Below, one piece after another: positions 30,181 through 39,253 of a stretch of 64,000 nucleotides of DNA (positions are counted from its first letter, which is position 1; every line of letters begins with the position of its first letter). Source of the stretch: Stenotrophomonas sp. BIO128-Bstrain (GTDB lineage: Bacteria; Pseudomonadota; Gammaproteobacteria; Xanthomonadales; Xanthomonadaceae). The notes below the pieces were generated by a model. It had not been told where the DNA came from. It saw only the letters and a program-made list of their open reading frames with translations, and searched no databases. Position numbers and translations under genes: made by a program. The stretch lies in NCBI RefSeq assembly GCF_030128875.1, contig NZ_CP124620.1:2852001-2916000 (forward strand), given 5' to 3'.

Positions 30181-30343
30181 GCAGCCGGCCAGCGGCCGGC
30201 ACTACAGGTGGCAAGCGGGCGTCAACCCAGGTAGTGCCGGCCGCTGGCCGGCTCCAGACCATGCATGGCACCACGAGAGCCGGCCAGCGGCCGGCACTAC
30301 GGGTGGCAAGCGGGGGCCCCCGCCGGCCGCTGGCCGGCTCTAC
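30181..30343. repeat. Four GTAG palindromes with a duplicated spacer
   Basis: Units lie at 30181-30205 (inverted), 30231-30255 (forward), 30276-30300 (inverted) and about 30319-30343 (a forward-looking core whose outer end is CTAC). The sequence AGCCGGCCAGCGG with the following ACTAC and GGTGGCAAGCGGG occurs twice, about 95 bases apart, which suggests local duplication of repeat plus flank. This is the last such cluster seen in the window. Confidence 0.85.
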
Positions 30344-30774
30344 TCCCAGCGGCGCGGGCCGTCGCCCTGATCGCCCAGCGTGTCGCCGGGATTGGTCAGG
30401 CGGCAACGCTTCAACGACAGGCAGCCGCAGCCGATGCAGTCGGTGAGCTGGTCGCGCAGCAGCAGCAACTGCTCGATGCGCTGGTCCAGCTCACTGCGCC
30501 ACAGCGCCGACATCCTGGCCCACTCGGCCTTGGTCGGCGTTTTGTTCTCCGGCAGGGCGGCAAAAGCGGTCGCCACCGCCTCCAGCGGCATCCCGACCCG
30601 CTGGGCGACCCGGATCACTGCCAGCCGGCGCAGCACGTCGCGCGCGAAGCGGCGCTGGTTGCCGGCGGTGCGCAGGCTGCGGATCAGGCCCTTGCGCTCG
30701 TAGAAATGCAACGCCGAGACGGCCACGCCGCTCCGTTTGGCGACTTCGCCTACACTCAGTTCCTGCGCGATCAC
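30340..30774 (-). CDS. soxR: Redox-sensitive transcriptional activator SoxR
   Basis: SoxR is a MerR-family dimer whose [2Fe-2S] clusters sense redox-cycling compounds and superoxide. The 144-residue protein has the winged-helix domain ([26 protein letters not shown]), a dimerisation helix and the cluster-binding cysteines [12 protein letters not shown] near residue 120. It starts at GTG. The gene diverges from an MFS transporter across a SoxR box, so that transporter is its likely direct target. As in most non-enteric bacteria, no soxS is adjacent. Confidence 0.96.
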   Translation of the reverse strand: MIAQELSVGEVAKRSGVAVSALHFYERKGLIRSLRTAGNQRRFARDVLRRLAVIRVAQRVGMPLEAVATAFAALPENKTPTKAEWARMSALWRSELDQRIEQLLLLRDQLTDCIGCGCLSLKRCRLTNPGDTLGDQGDGPRRWE

Positions 30775-30777
30775 TGC

Positions 30778-30808
30778 TTGACCTCAACCTTGGTTCAGGT
30801 GGCATCCT
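30778..30808 (+). promoter_or_regulatory. SoxR box in a MerR-type promoter for the MFS gene
   Basis: CCTCAACCTTGGTTCAGG at 30782-30799 is an 18-bp imperfect dyad that keeps the CCTCAA...TTxAGG ends of the SoxR operator. It lies between a -35-like TTGACC (30778-30783) and a weak -10-like CATCCT (30803-30808). The 19-bp spacing is the long one typical of MerR-family promoters, in which the activator untwists DNA. It would drive the MFS gene that starts at 30865 and may also autoregulate soxR. Confidence 0.78.
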
Positions 30809-30864
30809 GCGCGCCGCCGGAGTGCACTGCAACCCCGGCCCTCCCCCCGATGTCTGGAATCCGC

Positions 30865-32238
30865 ATGTCCGCTGACGCCTCCACTCCGCCCGCCACCGCT
30901 CCGGTGGAGGATGCCCCGATCCCCTCGATCCTGTCGCCGGCCTACCGGGCGACCACCATCGGCATGGTCGCGCTGGTCTCGCTGCATGGCTTCGAAGCGC
31001 TGGCAGTGGCTGCGGCGATGCCGACCGTTGCCCATGACCTGGACGGCCTGCGCCTGTACGCGCTGGCGTTCGGCGGCACCCTGGCCACCAGCGTGATCGG
31101 GATGACGCTGTCCGGCCGCTGGAGCGACCAGCGTGGCCCGGCACGGCCGCTGTGGCTGGGCCTGGCCTGCTTCGTTGCCGGCCTGCTCGTGGCCGGCTTC
31201 GCCCAGCACATGCCGGTGCTGGTGCTCGGGCGGCTGATGCAGGGTCTGGGGGCCGGCGCGATCTCCGTGGCGCTGTATGTGCTGGTCGGACGCTCCTTCC
31301 CCGAACCGATGCGGCCGCGCGTGTTCGCCGCCTTCTCGGCCGGCTGGGTGGTGCCCTCGCTGGTCGGCCCCAGCATCAGCGGCCTGATCGTGCAGCACCT
31401 GGGCTGGCGCTGGGTGTTCCTGATCGTGCCGCTGCTGGCCATCCCGGCGGCACTGCTGCTGCGCCCGGCCCTGCGCCAGGTGGGCACGGTCGCCACCGGC
31501 ACCAGCAGCCGCAACGTGGTGCCCTGGGCGGTAGGGGCCGCCTTCGGCGCGCTTGCGCTGTACATCGGCGGCCAGCAGCAGGGATGGCTCGCCGTGGCAC
31601 TGCTGGCCCCCGCCCTCGCCCTGCTCGCCCTGTGCAGCTGGAAGCTGCTGCCGACCGGCACGCTGCGCCTGCGTCGCGGCCTGCCCAGCGTGATCGCCCT
31701 GCGCGGGATCGCGGCCTCGGCCTTCTTCGGCTGCGAAGCGTTCCTGCCGCTGCTGCTGCAGCGCGAGCGCGGGTTGACGCCGGTCGTGGCCGGCGTGGCA
31801 CTGAGCCTGGGGGCACTGGGCTGGTTCTCCGGCTCGTGGCTGCAGGGCCACCAGCAGCGTGGCTGGTCGCGCCGGCAACTGCTGCAGGCCGGTGCCTTGT
31901 TGATGTGCACGGGCATCCTGGCCACCTCGCTGGCGATCCAGCCCGGCGTGCCGCTGTGGACGGCCATGGCCGGCTGGGTACTGACCGGGCTGGGCATGGG
32001 GCTGATCTATCCCAGCCTGTCGGTGCTCACGCTGTCGCTGTCACCGCCAGCGCAGCAGGGCGCCAACACCTCCGCCCTGCAGCTCAGCGAGGCCCTCGGC
32101 GTGGCGACCACGCTGGCCGTCTCCGGCTCGCTGTTCGCGCTGTTCCTGGAGGGCCGTGAGGCGCTGGGCTACCTGCTGACCTTCGCGATCATGCTGGTGC
32201 TGGCCATGCTCAGCGTGGTGGTGGCGCGGCGAATCTGA
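30865..32238 (+). CDS. MFS efflux transporter, probable SoxR target
   Basis: This 457-residue inner-membrane transporter has about 12-14 helices. TM1 follows a hydrophilic N-terminus of about 25 residues, the loop GRWSDQRGPARPLW is the MFS motif A region, and LGRLMQGLGAGAISVALYV is the motif of drug:H+ antiporters. The most likely role is export of redox-active or toxic compounds under SoxR control. An ATG five codons upstream (30850) is an alternative start. The direct SoxR link rests on the operator in the divergent gap. Confidence 0.88.
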   Translation: MSADASTPPATAPVEDAPIPSILSPAYRATTIGMVALVSLHGFEALAVAAAMPTVAHDLDGLRLYALAFGGTLATSVIGMTLSGRWSDQRGPARPLWLGLACFVAGLLVAGFAQHMPVLVLGRLMQGLGAGAISVALYVLVGRSFPEPMRPRVFAAFSAGWVVPSLVGPSISGLIVQHLGWRWVFLIVPLLAIPAALLLRPALRQVGTVATGTSSRNVVPWAVGAAFGALALYIGGQQQGWLAVALLAPALALLALCSWKLLPTGTLRLRRGLPSVIALRGIAASAFFGCEAFLPLLLQRERGLTPVVAGVALSLGALGWFSGSWLQGHQQRGWSRRQLLQAGALLMCTGILATSLAIQPGVPLWTAMAGWVLTGLGMGLIYPSLSVLTLSLSPPAQQGANTSALQLSEALGVATTLAVSGSLFALFLEGREALGYLLTFAIMLVLAMLSVVVARRI

Positions 32239-32259
32239 AGCAGGAGATGCCACGCATCC

Positions 32260-34209
32260 TCACGGATGCGTGTCGCCAACCTCTTTGAGGTCCTCGCGCA
32301 GGATGCGGCGGATCTCCAGCACGGCCTGCGGGGTTTCCTGCACGCTGTGCCCGGAGATGATCACCTTCTCCGATACCGCACCGTCCAGGTGCGCACTCCA
32401 GTACGGCACCAGGCCATCGTCGGACTGCTGCAACGGCACCTCCGGTTTGCGCTGGGCGATGATCGAGTGGTACTTCAGGCCCGGCGTGATCGGCAGCGCG
32501 CCGGCGGCCTTCACGAATGGATCGCTGGCCTTGAGGTTGTCGATGCTGTTGGGAATCTGCAGCTTGGTGGTGCTGTTGGCCGATTCGGATTCCTGCAGGG
32601 TCAGGAACACATCCTCGAACTTGCCCAGGATCGTGATCGGCAGGCGCACCAGCCGGCCGATCAGGCGCCCCAGCCGATTGCCCGCGATGTCGGTGCCCTT
32701 GTGCGGGGCCGCGATGAAGATCACCCGCTCCACGTTCGGCTCGGCGGTGAAATGCAGCAGGGGGCCGAGCTTGGCTTCCACCCGCTTCAAGCGCTCGCCC
32801 TTGAGGTCGTAGTTGGCCAGCAGGTCGTTCCACAGCACATCGCCGGAGGAGGTCACCAGCAGTCGCGCGAGCACGCCACCCATGCTGTGGCCGATGAACA
32901 CCATGTCCTTGGCCGCCGGTGTGCTGCCGGTCGGGTCGAAGTGCTTGAGGGTGTTGTTGAAGGCCTGGTTGATCTCGTAGCGGTTCAGCGCGATGGGCGC
33001 GTTGGTCGGGTAATAGACCTGCCAGACCTGGAAATGACGGCGCAGCTCGGGATCGCCCATGATCTCGTTGGCCACGTTCACCCAGGCTTCCGGGCTGCTG
33101 CCCAGGCCGTGCAGCATGAAGATGATGCGGCGGTTGGGGTCCCACGGCTGCATCAGGTACATGTGCGGCGCACCGATGCCCTCGCTCATGCCGAACAGGG
33201 TGCGCAGTGACTGCGTGGCGAAGCCGGACTGGGCCAGCCACAAGCCGTAGGCCGCGGTGAAGTTGCCCGCCAGCGGCACTTTCTCACCGTGCAGGTCCAC
33301 GCTCTCGGTGGACTCGGGCGAGTACACGTCGAACAGCACCTGGGTGGTATCGAGCACCTGCTGCAGGTTGTCGCCCTTGAAGCGCAGCAGGGCGGTGGCG
33401 TTGATCGCCGACATCTCGCTGTACTGCGGAATCTCCGCTTTCTCGCCATCGGCCGGGGCCACCAGCTTGGGCGGGTCCATGATCACCACCAGCTCGGCGC
33501 CGAAGCCATCGCGGCGATAGGTGCTGCGCAGGCCGGCGAAACTCACCGCCGAGGCGGACACCATCCGGGTCGGGATGCTCTGCATGCGCAGCTCATCGAA
33601 ATCGGAGGTCAGCGTCCAGCGCTCACCGGCCACCGCGGCGTTGTAGTCCTCGCCTTCCAGCGCGCTCTCGCGGCTGCGCTTGAACACCACCGAGGCGGTC
33701 TGCTCGGCAGCGTAGTTGTAGTAATCGCGAACCTGGGTCTGGCGATCCTCGAAGGCGCGGTCCGAAGGCGTTCGGCCGCTGAAGAACAGGTAGGCGTAGG
33801 CATAGCGCGCAGCTTCCAGCCATGCATCCAGCGCCGCATCGGACATCGGCGTCTTCTCGCGGTCCTTGGGCTTGGGGGTCAGCGCCAGCGCGGTCTTCAC
33901 CCACAGCTCGGACTGTGCGGACAGCCGCTGTTCCTCGGGCAGCACGTCGGTGTCTTCCAACGTCTTCTGGCAGGTGGCCACGTCCTTTTCGCACTGCGCC
34001 ACGTCCATGCCGATCACGCTCAGCGTTTCCTGCGAAGCGGCACTGAGCTTGCCTGAGGTCAGCACGTCGCCGCGCTTGTTGGCCAGGTATTCGGTCGGGG
34101 CCACCTGTTTCATGGTGACCATCGCGCAGCCGCTGGAGAGTAGCAGCGAGAGCACCACGGCCAGTATCGGCAACGCGCGGTGCGGCAACAGCTTCAATGC
34201 GGAACTCAT
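32260..34209 (-). CDS. Large lipoprotein with an alpha/beta-hydrolase domain
   Basis: This 649-residue protein starts with a lipoprotein signal ending LLLSSGC (lipidated Cys near residue 28). The N-terminal half, about residues 60-340, has no family I recognise. The C-terminal half is a hydrolase: IIFMLHGLGSSPEAWVNVA, the nucleophile in FIGHSMGGVLARLL, the acid region DDGLVPYW and the His in ISGHSVQETP. A lipase or esterase anchored to the envelope is the likely role. Its start overlaps the stop of the DUF4105 gene by four bases, so the two are co-expressed. Confidence 0.88.
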   Translation of the reverse strand: MSSALKLLPHRALPILAVVLSLLLSSGCAMVTMKQVAPTEYLANKRGDVLTSGKLSAASQETLSVIGMDVAQCEKDVATCQKTLEDTDVLPEEQRLSAQSELWVKTALALTPKPKDREKTPMSDAALDAWLEAARYAYAYLFFSGRTPSDRAFEDRQTQVRDYYNYAAEQTASVVFKRSRESALEGEDYNAAVAGERWTLTSDFDELRMQSIPTRMVSASAVSFAGLRSTYRRDGFGAELVVIMDPPKLVAPADGEKAEIPQYSEMSAINATALLRFKGDNLQQVLDTTQVLFDVYSPESTESVDLHGEKVPLAGNFTAAYGLWLAQSGFATQSLRTLFGMSEGIGAPHMYLMQPWDPNRRIIFMLHGLGSSPEAWVNVANEIMGDPELRRHFQVWQVYYPTNAPIALNRYEINQAFNNTLKHFDPTGSTPAAKDMVFIGHSMGGVLARLLVTSSGDVLWNDLLANYDLKGERLKRVEAKLGPLLHFTAEPNVERVIFIAAPHKGTDIAGNRLGRLIGRLVRLPITILGKFEDVFLTLQESESANSTTKLQIPNSIDNLKASDPFVKAAGALPITPGLKYHSIIAQRKPEVPLQQSDDGLVPYWSAHLDGAVSEKVIISGHSVQETPQAVLEIRRILREDLKEVGDTHP

Positions 34210-35219
34210 GGAACGCTTCCCTGCCCTGTCCCCGGGACGTCCCGGCGAATCACCTGTGAAAAATCATCGTCTGCATGGCTCGCCCGCGCACGGTCGGTAA
34301 TCCGGCCGCGTGCCTTCAGCGTTTCGAACGGTACGCCCGGCGTGAGCACGCCCAGATCGCGCGCGTACTCGGCGAAGTAGCCCGAGGCCAGCAGCCGGTA
34401 ATCCATCGGCAGGCCCGGCGCGATCTGCTTGGCCAGTTCGTACACGATGGTCGTGCAGTTGCTGGTCAACGTGTTGTAGAACGCTGGCGCGGCGTCGAGC
34501 TTGCGCGCCTCGCCAAGGTAGGAGACGAACAGGGCCTTGAGCTGCGCCTGGGTCATGCCGTGCAGGCGGTACAGATAGACGTCTTCGCCACGCGCGTTGG
34601 TACGCGTGCGCACGATGTCGGTTTCCTCCGAGGCGACCAGGGTCATCTCGAATTTGCGGAAGAACCCGCCCAGCGCGGAGAACGACTCGCCGCGCTCCTT
34701 GCGGATCTCCAGCGAGAACACCAGGTAGCGGCCATCGTCGAAACCGAAGGAGATCAGCGTGTGCGCGATGGCCGGCCCCATCCAGTAGGACAGGATCAGA
34801 TCGGCCGAGCGCAGCTGGTCCAGGTTGTACTCGCGGCGCACCCAGCGCGCGTCGTAGTCGGTCTCGCTGCGCCAGGTGAAGTCACGGACGTTGTCGAGCA
34901 CCACGCGTGGGCCATCCACCTCGATCACCTTCAGGCGCTGGGCGACATCGTCGGCCCAGATCCGGTCCTGGCGCGGCGTAAGCAGCAGCCACCAGATGCC
35001 CGAGGCAACCAGTGCCACGCCGTACAGCACGCCCGGCCAGCGCCCGGCGCGCGCGCGCGCGACGCCCACCGCCCCGGTGACGGCGAATACCGCCCACAGG
35101 CCGACCAGCAGGTACCGCAACCAGCCGGGCCCCGGCAGCTGGTAGGCCAGCAAACCGGTGATCCACAGCGCCGCCAGCAGCATCAGCAGCGCCAGCCCCC
35201 ATCGTCCTGCCTTCTTCAC
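34206..35219 (-). CDS. DUF4105 domain membrane protein
   Basis: This 337-residue protein has two or three N-terminal membrane helices (about 8-25, 35-52, 63-80) and then a periplasmic DUF4105 domain: WADDVAQRLKVIEVDG, FTWRSETDYDARWVRREY, then YNTLTSNCTTIVYELAK with the conserved NC pair, suggestive of a papain-like or NlpC-like active site. The domain function is not established. It is translationally coupled to the lipoprotein hydrolase, and the pair may modify the same envelope substrate (inference). Confidence 0.87.
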   Translation of the reverse strand: MKKAGRWGLALLMLLAALWITGLLAYQLPGPGWLRYLLVGLWAVFAVTGAVGVARARAGRWPGVLYGVALVASGIWWLLLTPRQDRIWADDVAQRLKVIEVDGPRVVLDNVRDFTWRSETDYDARWVRREYNLDQLRSADLILSYWMGPAIAHTLISFGFDDGRYLVFSLEIRKERGESFSALGGFFRKFEMTLVASEETDIVRTRTNARGEDVYLYRLHGMTQAQLKALFVSYLGEARKLDAAPAFYNTLTSNCTTIVYELAKQIAPGLPMDYRLLASGYFAEYARDLGVLTPGVPFETLKARGRITDRARASHADDDFSQVIRRDVPGTGQGSVP

Positions 35220-35370
35220 GCATCGATCCGTCGTCTGTCCGGGGCGCTAGTTAGCCATAACCCCTGTGTTCGCCGCATGTCGAGCCTGTTCAGCTTCGAC
35301 CCGGCGTTCACCCCCGACGCCGTCAGGGCCTGGCATGGCCGCCCCGCGCGATCGCATACTGGGGCCACTC

Positions 35371-35805
35371 ATGGCTACCAGGGACGCACCACCCATGCAG
35401 GGACTGACCACCATCGGGGGGGTGCCCATCCAGCGCCACCATCTGCTGCGCTGCCATTGCGGAGCCGTCGTGCTGCGCCTGCACCTGCCGGACGGCGTGG
35501 TCTCGCCCCGCCGCTGCGATTGTTCGATGTGCAGGCGCCGCGGCGCCATCGTGGCCTCGGTGAAGCTGGCGGATCTGGAGATCGTGCAGGGGCATGACGA
35601 ACTGCGGCTGTATCAGTTCAACACGCACGTCGCCCGCCACCACTTCTGCAGCGTGTGCGGCATCTACACACACCATCAGCGACGTTCTTCACCGGCTGAG
35701 TTCGGCTATAACGTCGGCTGTCTGGACGGGATCAATCCGTTTGCTATCGGCGAGGTGCCGGTCAACGACGGGGTCAACCACCCCGCCGATGCCAAACGCC
35801 CCTAG
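35371..35805 (+). CDS. GFA (glutathione-dependent formaldehyde-activating) family protein
   Basis: This 144-residue zinc protein has the GFA cysteine pattern: LLRCHCGAVVLRL, CDCSMCRRRGAIV and HHFCSVCGIYTHH. GFA-type proteins bind zinc; the prototype aids formaldehyde reaction with glutathione, but most family members have no proven activity. An alternative ATG at 35395 is possible. It is monocistronic and its stop overlaps, tail to tail, the small gene on the other strand. Confidence 0.9.
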   Translation: MATRDAPPMQGLTTIGGVPIQRHHLLRCHCGAVVLRLHLPDGVVSPRRCDCSMCRRRGAIVASVKLADLEIVQGHDELRLYQFNTHVARHHFCSVCGIYTHHQRRSSPAEFGYNVGCLDGINPFAIGEVPVNDGVNHPADAKRP

Positions 35806-36020
35806 CGGCGACCCGGGCCGATTTTCTGCCACGGGGCCATGCCCTTGCGCCCATGCAGCAGCGGGCGCTTGAGAGGCAACCGGCGCGGCATCGGGATGCC
35901 GACCCCGGGCGCGGCGGTATCGTCCTGACGCAGCGACTCCGCGCGCTGGCCGACCAGCAGGGCCGCCACTTCTTCCAACCCGTTTCGCATGGTCCGAGCG
36001 ACCGTCTGCAGGGGATTCAT
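35802..36020 (-). CDS. Small hypothetical protein
   Basis: This 72-residue, basic and proline-rich product has an N-terminal amphipathic helix (LQTVARTMRNGLEEVAALLVG) followed by IPMPRRLPLKRPLLHGRKG. It converges with the GFA gene and overlaps it by four bases. No family is recognised. It could be genuine because it fills the gap in a normal orientation, but coding status is uncertain. Confidence 0.45.
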   Translation of the reverse strand: MNPLQTVARTMRNGLEEVAALLVGQRAESLRQDDTAAPGVGIPMPRRLPLKRPLLHGRKGMAPWQKIGPGRR

Positions 36021-36132
36021 GGCATGTCTCCAAGCGCTGTGGGGACGATCTACGCTAATGGCCCGCCGGCATGGAGACCGTGAACGGAATGGGTCAAGAA
36101 GATGAAATCCGGGGTCCGGGGCGCCCCGCCGT

Positions 36133-39100
36133 TCAGTGTTCTGCCGCCCGATCCGGGCGGGCCTTGCCCAGCCGCCGTACCAGCACGAAGAACAGCGGCA
36201 CCAGCACGATCGCCAGCAGCGTGCCGGAGAGCATCCCGCCGATCACGCTGACGCCGATCTCGCGCCGGCTCACGGCGCCAGCGCCGGTGGCCAGGGCCAG
36301 CGGGATCACGCCCGCCACGAACGCCAGCGAGGTCATCACGATCGGCCGCAGGCGCAGACGGGCGCCCTTCAGCGCCGCATCCACCGCCGAACTGCCCGCG
36401 CGGTACTCGGCCTCGGCGAATTCCACGATCAGGATCGCGTTCTTGGCCGACAGACCGATCGTGGTCAGCAGCCCCACCTGGAAGTAGATGTCGTTGACGA
36501 AGCCCGCCGCGGTGGTGGCGATCACCGTGCCGATGACGCCCAGCGGGATCACCAGCATCACCGCCACCGGCACGGTCCAGCTCTCGTAGAGCGCGGCCAG
36601 GCACAGGAAGATGAAGGCGATGGAGGCCGCATACAGCCACAACGTCTGGTTGCTGGACAGCTGTTCCTGGTAGGACAGTCCGCTCCACTGCAACGCGAAC
36701 CCGGGCTGATCGGCCACCAGGGACTGCATGGTCTGCATCGCTTCGCCCGAGCTGCGCCCTTCGGCGGCACTGCCCTGGATCTGCATCGCCGGCAGGCCGT
36801 TGAAGCGCTGCTGCAGCTGGGGCCCGCGCGACCAGTGGCTGCTGGCGAAACTGGCGAACGAGGCCATCTGCCCGTTGCTGCCGCGCACATACCATTGGCC
36901 GATGTCATCGGGCACGCTGCGGTAGGGCTGGTCACCCTGCACGTACACGCGCTTGACCCGGCCGCGGTCGAGGAAGTCGTTGACGTAGGTGCCGCCCCAC
37001 GCAGAAGACAGCGTTGAATTGATGTCCGCCTGGGCCAGGCCCAGCGCACTGGCCTGCGCCTGGTCGATGTCCAGATGCAGCTCGGCCTTGTCGCCAAGGC
37101 CATTCAACCGCACCGAGGTGAGCCGGTCGTCATCGCTTGCGGCCTGCACCACCTTTTCCTGCGCCGCCTGCAGCGCCGGACGCCCGGCCGCGCTGTTGTC
37201 CTGCAGCCACAACTCGAACCCGCTGGACTGCCCCAGCCCACGCACCGCCGGTGGCGCCAGCACGTTGACCTTCGCATCGGGCAGGTTGCGGAAGTGCGCG
37301 TTGGCACGGGCAATGATGGCCCCGGCGCTGTGCTCGGCATCGCGCTCGGACCACGGCTTGAGCGCCATGAACCCCTGCCCCGCGTTCTGGCCGGTGCCGG
37401 CGTTGTTACGGCCGACCACCACGAACACCACGTCCAGGCTGTCTTTTTCATGCTCCATGAAATAGCGGCTGATCTGTTCGCCCAGCGCCTCGGTGCGCGC
37501 CATCGGCGTGCCTTCGGGGGTAGAGAACTGGAACGTCACCTGACCCTGGTCTTCCACCGGCAGGAACCCGGTCGGCATGCGCGCGTACAACGCGACCACC
37601 CCGATCACCAGCAGCACATAGAAGGCCATCCAGCGCCGCGGGTGCGCCACGATCCCGCCCAGCTTGCCGCGATACCCGTTCTGGCTGCGCTCCACGCCGC
37701 GGTTGAACCAGGCAAAGAAACGGCCCGGCGGCTTCTGCGCGCTGGACGGCTTGAGCAGGGTCGCGCACAGCGCCGGGGTCAGCGTCAGCGCGACCAGCGC
37801 CGACAGCGCCATCGCCGAGGCGATCGTGATCGAGAACTGCCGGTAGATGATGCCGGTGGAACCACCGAACAAGGCCATCGGCAGGAACACCGCGCCGAGC
37901 ACCACGGTGATGCCGACCAGCGCACCGGTGATCTCGCCCATCGATTTCTCGGTCGCCTCGCGCGGCGGCAGGTGTTCCTCGTGGATGATGCGTTCGACGT
38001 TCTCCACCACCACGATCGCATCGTCCACCAGCAAACCGATCGCCAGCACCATCGCGAACAAGGTGAGCGTGTTGATGGTGAAGCCGGCCACCGCCAGCAC
38101 GCCGAACGTGCCCAGCAACACCACCGGCACGGTGATCGCCGGAATCAGCGTCGCGCGCAGGTTCTGCAGGAACAGGAACATCACCACCACGACCAGCACG
38201 ATCGCCTCGATCAGGGTGTGGATGACGCCTTCGATGGAGACCCGCACGAAGGGCGTGCTGTCGCGCGGGTAGGCCACTTCCAGGCCCGGCGGGAAGCTGG
38301 GACGCAGGCGCTCGATCTCCGCGCGCACCGCATCGGCGGTTTCCAGCGCGTTGGCGCCGGAGGCCAGCGTCACCGAGAAACCGGCCGCGGGATAGCCGTT
38401 GAGGAAGCTGCTGGTCTGGTAGTTCTCCGCGCCGATCTCCACCCGCGCCACATCGCCCAGGTGCACGGCCGCGCCGCTGGGCAGGGTGCGCAGGATGATC
38501 GCGCGGAACTGCTCGGCGGTCTGCAACCGCGACTGTGCGGTCACGGTCGCGTTGAGCGCCTGCTCCGGCCCGGTCGGCAATGCGCCCAGTTCACCGGCGG
38601 TGACCTGGGTGTTCTGCGCCTGGATCGCGGCACGCACATCCGAGGGCATCAGGTCGAACGCGCGCAGCTTGTGCGGGTCCAGCCAGATGCGCATCGCATA
38701 GGGCGAGCCGAACACGTTGATTTCGCCCACACCGGGAATGCGGCTGATCGGGTCCTGCACATTGCTGACCAGGAAATCGGAGACGTCCACCCGTTCCATG
38801 CGCCGGTGGGTGTCATACAGCGATACCACCATCAGCGAATCGCCCTGCGATTTGGCCACGGTCACGCCCTGCTGCTGCACTTCCTGCGGCAGCCGGTTGA
38901 TCGCCTGGTTGACGCTGTTCTGCACCTGCACCTGGGCAATGTCCGGGTTGGCGCGCTGGTCGAAGGTGACCGTGATCCGCGCCTGGCCCGAAGACGAACT
39001 GGTGGAAGAGAAATACAACAGGTGGTCGATGCCCTTGATCTGCTGCTCGATCACCTGGGTGACGCTGTCTTCCACCGTCTGCGCCGAGGCGCCGGTGTAG

Positions 39101-39246
39101 TTGGCGGTGATGTTGACCTGCGGTGGCGCGATGTCCGGGTACTGCTCCACCGGCAGCTGGGTCACCGCGATGGTGCCCAGCGCCATGATGCAGATGGCCA
39201 GGACCCAGGCGAAGACCGGGCGGTGGATGAAAAAGCGCGGCAGCAT
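36133..39246 (-). CDS. RND multidrug efflux transporter (HAE1 family)
   Basis: This 1037-residue inner-membrane pump subunit is AcrB/MexB-like, with twelve helices and two large periplasmic loops. Proton-relay residues are visible: the Asp pair in GLLVDDAIVVVENV (TM4) and Lys in GLSAKNAILIVEF (TM10). It begins MLPRFFIHRPVFAWVLAI. It is the second gene of an adaptor-pump operon with no outer-membrane channel gene nearby, so it must borrow one encoded elsewhere. The arrangement with a divergent two-component system is like smeYZ-type loci of S. maltophilia, but the exact orthologue cannot be fixed here. Confidence 0.95.
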   Translation of the reverse strand: MLPRFFIHRPVFAWVLAICIMALGTIAVTQLPVEQYPDIAPPQVNITANYTGASAQTVEDSVTQVIEQQIKGIDHLLYFSSTSSSSGQARITVTFDQRANPDIAQVQVQNSVNQAINRLPQEVQQQGVTVAKSQGDSLMVVSLYDTHRRMERVDVSDFLVSNVQDPISRIPGVGEINVFGSPYAMRIWLDPHKLRAFDLMPSDVRAAIQAQNTQVTAGELGALPTGPEQALNATVTAQSRLQTAEQFRAIILRTLPSGAAVHLGDVARVEIGAENYQTSSFLNGYPAAGFSVTLASGANALETADAVRAEIERLRPSFPPGLEVAYPRDSTPFVRVSIEGVIHTLIEAIVLVVVVMFLFLQNLRATLIPAITVPVVLLGTFGVLAVAGFTINTLTLFAMVLAIGLLVDDAIVVVENVERIIHEEHLPPREATEKSMGEITGALVGITVVLGAVFLPMALFGGSTGIIYRQFSITIASAMALSALVALTLTPALCATLLKPSSAQKPPGRFFAWFNRGVERSQNGYRGKLGGIVAHPRRWMAFYVLLVIGVVALYARMPTGFLPVEDQGQVTFQFSTPEGTPMARTEALGEQISRYFMEHEKDSLDVVFVVVGRNNAGTGQNAGQGFMALKPWSERDAEHSAGAIIARANAHFRNLPDAKVNVLAPPAVRGLGQSSGFELWLQDNSAAGRPALQAAQEKVVQAASDDDRLTSVRLNGLGDKAELHLDIDQAQASALGLAQADINSTLSSAWGGTYVNDFLDRGRVKRVYVQGDQPYRSVPDDIGQWYVRGSNGQMASFASFASSHWSRGPQLQQRFNGLPAMQIQGSAAEGRSSGEAMQTMQSLVADQPGFALQWSGLSYQEQLSSNQTLWLYAASIAFIFLCLAALYESWTVPVAVMLVIPLGVIGTVIATTAAGFVNDIYFQVGLLTTIGLSAKNAILIVEFAEAEYRAGSSAVDAALKGARLRLRPIVMTSLAFVAGVIPLALATGAGAVSRREIGVSVIGGMLSGTLLAIVLVPLFFVLVRRLGKARPDRAAEH

Positions 39247-39253
39247 CGGCCGC

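Noticed and set aside
36021..36132. GC-rich inverted sequence after the RND pump as a terminator.
   Set aside because: The GGGGCGCCCC-like core at about 36117-36126 is not followed by a T-run on the minus strand, so it cannot be supported as a rho-independent terminator.
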